Position numbers and translations under genes: made by a program. 45,069 nt of DNA from Dissophora ornata (taxonomy: Eukaryota; Mortierellomycota; Mortierellomycetes; Mortierellales; Mortierellaceae). The notes below the pieces were generated by a model. That model saw only the letters and a program-made list of their open reading frames with translations. It was not told the origin of the DNA and did no database searches. This document shows, piece after piece, positions 35,990 to 42,936 of the stretch; position 1 is the first letter of the stretch; each line of letters begins with the position of its first letter. Location: NCBI GenBank assembly GCA_025201705.1, contig MU616760.1, positions 1-45,069 of the forward strand. The letters are read 5' to 3'.

Positions 35990-37348
35990 TCATGAGGGTC
36001 TCGTCCGTGTCGGACCAAACAGATGGGCGCGGATGGCGTTTTTGTTGATTTTGTGCAAATCCCATTCTCGAGGTGCTGCTTTTGGTGGCGCTGGTTTGGA
36101 AGACGGAGGAGTTTGCGACCGGCTTCTCTTAGTATCAGTGTGGCCATCGCTCTCCTCATCACTGCTATTGTCACTACTCCGCTTCCTCTTTCGTCTCGAT
36201 CTGTCTCTGTGGCTGGACCGGCTGCTGCTATGTGAGTGCTTATGTCGCTTTGATCTATCAGGGCTAGGACTTCTACTAGGCGTGCGGCTGGCACTCCGGC
36301 TACGATTGCTCTTGCCTCTGCTAGACTTGTTCCTGCTCTTTTCGTCGTCCGATAGATACTCGCCACGATGTCTCCTTCGCTGAGAGCTTGATCCACGATG
36401 GTCGCTATCCTCCATCTCCGAATCCTTACCAGCTGTCCTAGAGGACGATCTATGCGATCTATCAGACTTGTGTTTTTTGCGCCTCCGTCGGTCGTGATCC
36501 CTATCGTCTTTGCTCTTCCCATCCTTCTTCCCCTTCTTCTTGCGCTTCCCCGCAACAGCTTCATCAGCAGAGTGAGTGTCCAAAAGTGGGTCGTATCCCT
36601 CTTGGAAATACTTGTCCATTTTTGATCCCAGTTTCGAGGGAGACGAGGTTGCCTGAGTATCGCTCTCATATTTCCTTGATCCACGACCCCGTATTCTAAC
36701 CTTGTCCTTCGCATCTGATACTGGTGACGCTGAGCGCGACCTCGATTTCCGCCTTGATGGTGACTTTGATCTAGAGCGCGTAGAAGAGGGCGATGCAGCA
36801 GACGCTGATTCCATCTCGATCTCGTCCATTCTCATCCGTCCAGATGATGACCGTCCTCTCTCCGGCTTTCTGTCCCTCCCTTGATTTAATCTGCGTTCAC
36901 GTTCCGCAGCTCGTCGATCCAGATCTGCGATCAACTCTTTTGCCATCTCCGTCGCCTTCCTTTCTTCAGCCCGGATTAAGGCCTGGTTATGGTCGTCTGT
37001 GCTCTTGATGATTGAGGACAGAAACCGTTTGTTGGTCTTGAGGCCATTGCTGTCCGAACGATCGACAACAACTCCCGAAGCCAACTGAGCTTTATCTTTA
37101 GCACCGGCAGCAGAGGGACTGGGAGAATTATAGGCGTCGAGACCGATGGTTTGATACTTTTTGTGGGCGTTGTTGGCGGATTTCATGATCATATCCGCCA
37201 CGTACTTGTCGAGGTCTTCATCTGGTACATCCTGGTGGTTTCCACCAATGGCTGCACGCACAAGGTTCGAGACGATGGACGAGAGTGTGCTGTTATTGGT
37301 GGACTGCTGCTTCTGATCCTGAAGCGACTTTTTCTTGGTGCTGCTCAT
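35990..37348 (-). CDS. RS-rich basic nuclear protein (NKAPD1-like)
   Basis: An intronless gene of 452 aa. Residues 107-145 (KRFLSSIIKSTDDHNQALIR, then EERKATEMAKEL) resemble the N-terminal block of animal NKAPD1 (short N-V-I-R-x-T-D-x-H-N helix). Residues 244-262 (DKYFQEGYDPLLDTHSADE) are another conserved-looking short motif. The rest is rich in Arg-Ser, Lys and Asp dipeptides (RSRSKSPSRRKSRSRS and similar), as in splicing-linked nuclear proteins, and the C-terminus is a compact REWDLHKINKNAIRAHLF. A role near pre-mRNA splicing is therefore plausible, but the NKAPD1 link rests on short motifs. The start at 37348 lies only 112 bp from the GAGC-repeat element, which therefore overlies its promoter. 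Confidence 0.8.
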   Translation of the reverse strand: MSSTKKKSLQDQKQQSTNNSTLSSIVSNLVRAAIGGNHQDVPDEDLDKYVADMIMKSANNAHKKYQTIGLDAYNSPSPSAAGAKDKAQLASGVVVDRSDSNGLKTNKRFLSSIIKSTDDHNQALIRAEERKATEMAKELIADLDRRAAERERRLNQGRDRKPERGRSSSGRMRMDEIEMESASAASPSSTRSRSKSPSRRKSRSRSASPVSDAKDKVRIRGRGSRKYESDTQATSSPSKLGSKMDKYFQEGYDPLLDTHSADEAVAGKRKKKGKKDGKSKDDRDHDRRRRKKHKSDRSHRSSSRTAGKDSEMEDSDHRGSSSQRRRHRGEYLSDDEKSRNKSSRGKSNRSRSASRTPSRSPSPDRSKRHKHSHSSSRSSHRDRSRRKRKRSSDNSSDEESDGHTDTKRSRSQTPPSSKPAPPKAAPREWDLHKINKNAIRAHLFGPTRTRPS

Positions 37349-37490
37349 CTAACAAAATGGGAAGGGAGATGCATACTGCTTTCAATTGCATCAATGTCGA
37401 CATTGCCAAGCGGAGGTGGTCACCTGACATTCATGTGACCCCGCGAATCCAGACAGTGATGTGAGCGAGCGAGCGAGCGACTCCTTCACT

Positions 37491-37524
37491 TTGAGCGAGC
37501 GACGTGCCTCACTCGCTCGCTCAA
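37491..37524. repeat. Perfect 12-bp inverted repeat of GAGC units
   Basis: TTGAGCGAGCGA at 37491-37502 and its exact complement TCGCTCGCTCAA at 37513-37524 are separated by 10 bp. They lie between the NKAPD1-like start and the CENP-B-like gene. Confidence 0.9.
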
Positions 37525-37795
37525 ATTACGTGCCATCAACTACTGCTTGAAAATACATTTCAGTCCAGCCTTCCTCAGTGACACCGTAGAGTCTTCACTG
37601 ATGCTGGTAATCCGGCGTCAAGAAGCGGAGCAATTATTCATTCATGTATAAGCGAGCGAGCGAGCGAGGCAAAAATTGGTCGCTCGCTCCAGTTCAAATT
37701 TCCAATACCATTTTTCAAAAACTGAATTGATTAATGTATTCAGTAAAAAAATATTATTCAATCACATGATATGTCGCTGCGCCCTCTGCTGCGAG

Positions 37796-37826
37796 ATGTG
37801 AGCGAGAGGCTCTCGCTCGCTCACAT
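37796..37826. repeat. Near-palindrome of GAGC units before the CENP-B-like frame
   Basis: ATGTGAGCGAGAG faces CTCTCGCTCGCTCACAT with almost no loop; the right arm has one extra GAGC unit. The arms differ by four bases only through this unit. Confidence 0.85.
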
Positions 37827-37865
37827 AACTACTCTGCGCACCATTTACACCATCGACCAAATTCT

Positions 37866-38540
37866 GTGGCGAAAATATACTGGAAAGTGCGCCACCACAC
37901 CCCACAACAAGAAAGCAACGCCTTTACGCATTCCCCCGACAATAGAAAAAAAAAATACACTAAAGCGGAGCTCGACGACATCTATAAGACTCACACACAG
38001 AGATACAAAGACCTTTTGAAATGTGCCAGGACTGGAGACATGTCCGCAGGGACAACGTTCCACAAACCCGAGGATTTTGGTCCCCCAATGGCCAAGGTCG
38101 CTTTGCCTATACGCGTAAAAGTCGAGATCCTCGATATCTACCACTACATAAAGTCCCAACAGGTCGATATCCGACACAGGGTCACGCTCACGAACTTTGG
38201 GCCATCCATTGGAATCCGTCTTCCCACTACCACTCTTTTCAACATTCTCCGCCAAGAAGAAGACCTGAGAAAAGCAGTCGAGGTACTTCCCGAAGGCGCC
38301 CACTATGTGGTCAATCGCAAGAACGAGATGGTGGAGGAGGTTTTACTGAGATGGATTGAGAGTCAGAGGAATCAACGCGTTCCCGTCAATGGGAAGATGA
38401 TCAAGCAGGCGGCTTCTGTCACATACATCGTCCTTGCCGACTACTCTGACCCGCCACACGATGCAACGTCGGGAACGGTGCCGTTCTTTTCTGCCTCGTG
38501 GTTCAACGCATTCAAGAAACGATATCAAATCACGATATAG
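37866..38540 (+). CDS. CENP-B-like double helix-turn-helix protein without a DDE domain
   Basis: The open frame encodes about 224 residues. Residues 79-137 (LPIRVKVEILDIYHYIKSQQ to LFNILRQEEDLRKA) match the first CENP-B/pogo-type helix-turn-helix. Residues 154-224 match the second (MVEEVLLRWIESQRNQRVPV, GKMIKQAA, FFSASWFNAFKKRYQI). These domains bind DNA in CENP-B, ARS-binding proteins and pogo transposases. The stop follows the second domain directly and no DDE transposase core is present downstream. The frame has no ATG before 38040; the coordinate given uses a GTG. An ATG at 37771 lies in another frame, and an A10 run at 37946-37955 lies between them, so a one-base error or slippage could supply a start. 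The stop is 6 bp before the right GAGC array. Confidence 0.6.
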   Translation: MAKIYWKVRHHTPQQESNAFTHSPDNRKKKYTKAELDDIYKTHTQRYKDLLKCARTGDMSAGTTFHKPEDFGPPMAKVALPIRVKVEILDIYHYIKSQQVDIRHRVTLTNFGPSIGIRLPTTTLFNILRQEEDLRKAVEVLPEGAHYVVNRKNEMVEEVLLRWIESQRNQRVPVNGKMIKQAASVTYIVLADYSDPPHDATSGTVPFFSASWFNAFKKRYQITI

Positions 38541-38545
38541 AGTAG

Positions 38546-38616
38546 GTGAGCGAGCGAGACAAAATATTTCAGTTCGCTCAAGCGAGTCGCTCGCTCGCTC
38601 AGTTCGCTCAGCTCAC
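38546..38616. repeat. Right GAGC/GCTC array of the element
   Basis: GTGAGCGAGCGAGAC at 38546-38560 is followed by GCTCAAGCGAG and TCGCTCGCTCGCTCAGTTCGCTCAGCTCAC. Both orientations of the GAGC unit occur within 71 bp, so the array can fold back on itself. Confidence 0.85.
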
Positions 38617-39355
38617 TATGAATAATTTTTCCAATAAAATGAAGAGAGATGTTTGCAGGATATTTGTTCAATGCTACTACGACAAGTGCCAGCATGAGTT
38701 AGGGAATTCGCTTCCGAATCTCCCAAAGTGTAGCTAAGCACGCAAAGGAGCACAAGGATGTTAAAAAATCGTGGCGATATACTCGTCTGCTTGCTCTATC
38801 GCTATTTTTTGATCAAATCTCTCCTTTTCTTTGCCCTATCTTGAGAAAGATATAAGCCTTGGTGCATAGCTCTCCCTTTTAGGCAGACATAAACGCCAGG
38901 ACGCCGTCAGGCATTCAGAGCATACCTTACAGCAAAGATTGGGCTATTATTTCCGCTCCACTCTTTCGTCATGTATGGCACCTTCTCTTGGAGCGAGAGC
39001 GCCGTTGAAACGAGAATGACTTCGAAAACTTCGCATTTCCGCTGACCGTGTTTGGATATGCGCAGAAACTACTTTGCAGGCAGACGTGACAGCGCTGCAC
39101 TTCCTTGCAAGTTAGACACGATTGATTATCTATCTCCACACCCAGTCAATAAGGATCTCCATTAACATTGCGACTATTGGTGTTCTGGACGCTGATTTGA
39201 GCCTCCCCTCCTCTCATACACTGTATAGCTCTTGTACGAAGATAGCACTGATGACACACCTCTTCCTAACTGACAAAACGGCACTTGTCGTGATTTGGTT
39301 GGTTCTAGTAAGTCGTATAGGTACAGGCACCGAGTAAACAGAGGACGGCAGGGTA

Positions 39356-39379
39356 CGGTGTACCTGAACCCGTACACCG
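39356..39379. repeat. 8-bp inverted repeat CGGTGTAC/GTACACCG
   Basis: An exact complement pair with an 8-bp spacer in otherwise empty sequence. It resembles a dimeric regulator site, but nothing ties it to a gene. Confidence 0.55.
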
Positions 39380-40026
39380 GGGTCACTTAATGGGTCTTGG
39401 CGGGTACTGCTGTAGCCAGAGAAACCGGTATCTCGCGAGAATATTTTTTACGGATCGGGGACCTCTATAAAGCGTATAAATACAGGGCGAAACAGGGGAA
39501 ATCCTCCATCCTCTCCTCCGGATCGTTGAGTTTCAGGAGCTGTCGCAAGGATTCGCTGGCCAGGAGTACCTGAGCAGAAAATTGCGACGGCGAACATGGC
39601 GAATCGCCTTGGGCCATGGGCTCCTTGAGGGTTCCATGTACACGATTGCGATACGTACGGATGGCCCCGATCTGGCCTTTCTGCTCTGCGTACATGTACG
39701 GGGTGGCTGAGCTGTCTGCAGCGAGAACAGCAAAATTTTCATTGGCCAACATGGATATTAGAGTGGACCGTCTTGCGGACGGAAATTGCAAGGGTCCCCT
39801 GGGCTCATTGGCCGATAAGCTTCTCCCCACACGCGATTGCTCGCCTGCATAAACTCTATTAATGTTTTAGGTACAATCCAGGGTTCAGGCACCAAAGGAA
39901 AGACATGTGGACTCACTCTCAATAATCCCTGAATTCTGCCTCAGACGCATTGCATCGCACAGGGTAGTGCTGAGTATAAGCGGACTTCGTTGTTTCTTTG
40001 GGCACCAGCATTTGAACCAGGAAATG

Positions 40027-40034
40027 TATAAAAG
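40027..40034 (+). promoter_or_regulatory. TATA box of the secreted DPBB gene
   Basis: TATAAAAG lies 192 bp before the start codon at 40219 and is followed by a long C/T-rich leader, the layout of strongly expressed fungal genes. Confidence 0.7.
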
Positions 40035-40218
40035 GCGCCGATGCTCGCTACCAGTTTCTATTTCTCATCATCAACTCAACGATCCCCCTCACTCTACCCC
40101 TTCCAGCTCTACAGCTCACCCCCACACTACTTTCTACAAGTCGTAACATCCCTTCGACCCCTACCTCAACTCACTCCCTCCCTTTCGAATCTTACGAAAA
40201 AACCAACTCACTTTCAAC

Positions 40219-40701
40219 ATGGCCATTTTCTTCAAGCTCGCTGTCATCGCCACCGCCGCTCTTGCCACCATGGTCTCGGCTGCTCCCATTGATACCACCA
40301 CTACCGCCACCACCACCGCCGCCGCTGCATCTGCAACGACCGGCACCCGTCAGACCTCCGCTCCCATGATGTCTATGGAGGAGCAAATCGTAACCCAGGG
40401 AGTTTCTTCGCCCTACTCTGGCCGTGGCACCTGGTTCACCGACTCGGTCGGATCCTGCGGTACCCCTTTCACCACCAAGGACATGATCGTCGCCATGAAC
40501 GCCGATCAGATGCAGGGTACCTCCCAGTGCGGCAGGACCGTCCAGATCCGATCCGGAGGCAAGACCGTCACTGCCCGTGTGACAGACACCTGCCCCTCCC
40601 AGTACTGCAAGCCCGGTTCCTTGGACCTCAGCCAGGCCGTCTTCGAGAAGTTGGCTCCCCTTTCCCAGGGTGTCGTCAGCATCCAGTGGGAGTTTGTTTA
40701 A
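40219..40701 (+). CDS. Secreted double-psi beta-barrel protein (RlpA/barwin-like)
   Basis: A single-exon gene of 160 aa. Residues 1-21 are a signal peptide (MAIFFKLAVIATAALATMVSA), and a Thr/Ala-rich linker of about 40 residues follows that could be O-glycosylated. The double-psi beta-barrel covers about residues 66-160: GRGTWFTDSVGSCG, then IVAMNADQM, CGRTVQIRSGGKTVTARVTD and SLDLSQAVFEKL. Four cysteines (SCG, QCG, DTC, QYC) fit two disulfides. The Asp in VTDTCP and the SLDLS motif are hallmarks of RlpA-like and barwin/expansin-related domains. Fungal relatives are small extracellular proteins, some induced during development or plant contact; the role here is not known. The TATA box and C-rich codon use suggest high expression. 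Confidence 0.92.
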   Translation: MAIFFKLAVIATAALATMVSAAPIDTTTTATTTAAAASATTGTRQTSAPMMSMEEQIVTQGVSSPYSGRGTWFTDSVGSCGTPFTTKDMIVAMNADQMQGTSQCGRTVQIRSGGKTVTARVTDTCPSQYCKPGSLDLSQAVFEKLAPLSQGVVSIQWEFV

Positions 40702-41400
40702 ATAACCCGACTTTTTCACACTCTCTCCCCACAACGCGACGCTCCTGTCGCGGTTGCTGTACAATACTTCCTCTGAACATCGCCTTGATCTGACAACATC
40801 CCATCAATACCACCCTCCGTCCAATCCCCTTTCCGACGAACAACATACCAGAAAGAGAAATGTCAACCAATAGAAACATAGAGCAATAGACCAATTACAT
40901 AGACAAGATGAAGATACCCCTCCCCGTGCTGGCGCATGGGTGAGATATTTGTCCTCATCTTACATCCCGCCAATCCAATACAAAAAAATGATTACTCTCA
41001 AAACGCTTTATCTTTTGCTGCTGTGTAAAATATCAATTGCTCAATGCTTGGTCGATTCTCCAACCAACCAACCAAACTTTTCTTTTTAAAAGTCGCGAAG
41101 TACTCTTTCTTTTTTATTATCGTCTTACTTTTAACCAAAAAAAAAAAAAAAAAAAAAAAATGGTGGCTTGATCCGTACGTAGGCTTATCCCAAGAGGGTT
41201 TTGGATCCCGACCACTGATTTCTTCTTTTGGAGAACAAACATTGTTTCACAAATGGATTGATTATATTGGAAACGGGTTATCTGTCTATGAAGCTTCGTG
41301 GTATGTCTAAATAAGGGGGTTGATAGCAAACTAAAAGATAAAAAAGTAGAAAGGGCGGAAGAGAAAGGAGGAAAAGAAGCACAGCAAGACACAGTATAGA
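40702..41400. other. Convergent 3' regions of the DPBB and HMG genes
   Basis: This 699 bp lies between the stops of two convergent genes and presumably contains both 3' UTRs. It includes an uninterrupted A24 run at 41137-41160. No gene seen. Confidence 0.55.
41137..41160 (+). repeat. A24 homopolymer
   Basis: Twenty-four adenines in the shared 3' flank of the DPBB and HMG-box genes; on the minus strand it is a T-run within the presumed HMG 3' UTR. Length is unreliable in any assembly. Confidence 0.9.
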
Positions 41401-42936
41401 CTAGAGCCACTCAAACGCGCTGGCTATGTAGTTCTGTGCCTCGGGCAACGATTTCGACATATTAGGGGACATAGCAGAGCAACTCGACAGTGCCGGAGAC
41501 ATCATCAGGTCCGCGGGTATCCTCAGCGGCGTCGAGATCTCGAACGGGAACGACGGTAACTGCATGGACTGCGCAGATGATGCAGAGGATCTGCTCTGCT
41601 GCGAAGACAAAATTGGTGGATACAGCGGCGTTGTCAATGGCGTCGGCATTAGTGCTGCAGATATAGCGATGTCCATTGGGAAATGAAGTGAAGGAGAGCA
41701 GTTCTCATAAGATGAGGCCGAGTAACCATACGAGGATGATGAAGACGATAATGGTGTGGAGGGTGAGGAGGAATAGGAGGAGGTTGATGAGCAGTTACTC
41801 ATTGTGGGCGTCGACATGATCGGGCACAGTGCGTTTGTCGTGGCTGCCCACTGGGCGTCATCGCGAGCAAGGCACTCTGGCTCAAAGGATTCCATCGAAA
41901 GCAAGGAGGGGAAAGTCGCCACGTTAAACATGAACGGTTCCTCCTGGTAAGGGGGTGTAGGAAGGGTTGGCACGCAATGGGGAGAGAAAAGACCCTCGCG
42001 TTCGCACTCGCGTTTCAATAGCTGACAGAGAGCCTCGGAGATCTGCGTTGTCGAGGTATCCTCCTCAGTTTTGACATTTACATCGACTTCCTCATACTCA
42101 CCATCGTCGTTCTCCCCATAACAGTTTCCATCCGTGGAGAACCTGGAAGAAGACGACGTGGTCGAAGAAGTGGGCGAGCGGATGGACTCTTGGTACTGGC
42201 TGGGCACGGGCTGCATGGTGGACCACTGCGCTGCTCCACCACCAATGTGGAAGAACAATGAGGAAGAGCAATAGTTTGCATCTGAGGAGATGGTAGGCGA
42301 AGTCACACTCGAGGAAGAGGGAGTATAGGAATAAGGCGAAGCCGGCGAATATCGTTGTGGCCTTTGCACATTGCGCCTGGGACGGTTAGAAAGAGAGATA
42401 CTGTCGGAGGGCTCGGCCTTGATACCAGCCACTACCGAGGGCGAGGCAGGGTATGTTGTTGGTGACATAGTAGTAGCGCAGATTTTGAGGGATCTTGATT
42501 TCATGGTACCAGCGTTGGGAGCAGGGAAGAACACAACAGGGTGCTCTACGGCCTTCTTGGATGCACTGGCAATAGCAGCCAGCTGCAGGGCGCGTTTGCC
42601 GGTTCCTCTCTTGCGCGGCGTGAACTTCCAGTTCGGATAATTGATCGCATGTTCCTGCTTAAGCTTCTCGGCCTTTCGAAAATAGAGCGCCTGTCGTTCG
42701 GGTGTCTCATCTTTCCAGGCCTGGGCTAGTTTCGTCGACAACTCAGTCGCGACCAATCCGGGGTAAGCTTTCGCGTGCTCCCTACGGTAAATGAGGAAAG
42801 CGTTTGCAGGCCGAGGGATCTTCTTGGGCTTTGCGGCGCTCTTGGGTTTGGATGAGGCGGCGCTCTTGGCCTTTGAGAAGTTGGTGGAAGTCATGGTTTG
42901 ATTCACGTGAGTTTGTCCGTTTGAATTGTTGTCCAT
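41401..42936 (-). CDS. HMG-box (MATA-HMG type) transcription factor
   Basis: An intronless gene of 511 aa. The HMG box covers residues 40-109: IPRPANAFLIYRREHAKAYP, then ELSTKLAQAWKDETPERQAL, YFRKAEKLKQEHAINYP and NWKFTPRKR. The opening PRPANAFLIYR and closing YPNWKFTPRK are typical of the sequence-specific MATA/SOX-like group that includes mating-type and Ste11-like factors. Lys/Ala-rich sequence precedes it, with a basic GTGKRALQ stretch after it as a likely nuclear localisation signal. The remaining 390 residues are Ser/Pro/Thr-rich and disordered, with repeated Ser runs and an acidic patch (NDDGEYEEVDVNVKTEED). The flanks do not match the known Mucorales sex locus, so a mating role is not shown. 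The first ATG (42936) is used; a second is at 42894. Confidence 0.92.
   Translation of the reverse strand: MDNNSNGQTHVNQTMTSTNFSKAKSAASSKPKSAAKPKKIPRPANAFLIYRREHAKAYPGLVATELSTKLAQAWKDETPERQALYFRKAEKLKQEHAINYPNWKFTPRKRGTGKRALQLAAIASASKKAVEHPVVFFPAPNAGTMKSRSLKICATTMSPTTYPASPSVVAGIKAEPSDSISLSNRPRRNVQRPQRYSPASPYSYTPSSSSVTSPTISSDANYCSSSLFFHIGGGAAQWSTMQPVPSQYQESIRSPTSSTTSSSSRFSTDGNCYGENDDGEYEEVDVNVKTEEDTSTTQISEALCQLLKRECEREGLFSPHCVPTLPTPPYQEEPFMFNVATFPSLLSMESFEPECLARDDAQWAATTNALCPIMSTPTMSNCSSTSSYSSSPSTPLSSSSSSYGYSASSYENCSPSLHFPMDIAISAALMPTPLTTPLYPPILSSQQSRSSASSAQSMQLPSFPFEISTPLRIPADLMMSPALSSCSAMSPNMSKSLPEAQNYIASAFEWL

Larger units (their letters stand above)
37461..38616. mobile_element. GAGC-repeat-bounded element carrying a CENP-B-like gene
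   Basis: The block starts with GTGAGCGAGCGAGCGAGCGA (37461-37480). It ends with a sequence whose reverse complement starts GTGAGCTGAGCGAACTGAGC and continues GAGCGAGCGAC, so the ends form imperfect inverted repeats built from GAGC units. Inside are further hairpins: TTGAGCGAGCGA/TCGCTCGCTCAA (37491-37502 with 37513-37524, 12 bp exact), one at 37654-37690, one at 37796-37826, and the array at 38546-38616. The only gene inside encodes a CENP-B/pogo-type DNA-binding domain. No target-site duplication is clear (flanks GAT and TAT). I infer a degenerate or non-autonomous DNA transposon, or a domesticated remnant of one. Confidence 0.45.
38617..40218. other. 1.6-kb interval between the GAGC element and the DPBB gene
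   Basis: One minus-strand frame (39465-39830, 121 codons) is the best candidate here; it has no recognisable domain, although its codon use is not repetitive. A perfect 8-bp inverted repeat (39356-39363 with 39372-39379) lies upstream. The last 200 bp is the DPBB gene promoter with TATA box and CT-rich leader. No other gene seen. Confidence 0.5.

Noticed and set aside
37461..38616. GAGC arrays as a CRISPR array or telomere-like tract
   Set aside because: Units are 4 bp without unique spacers, occur in both orientations, and this is a fungal chromosome with unique genes on both sides.
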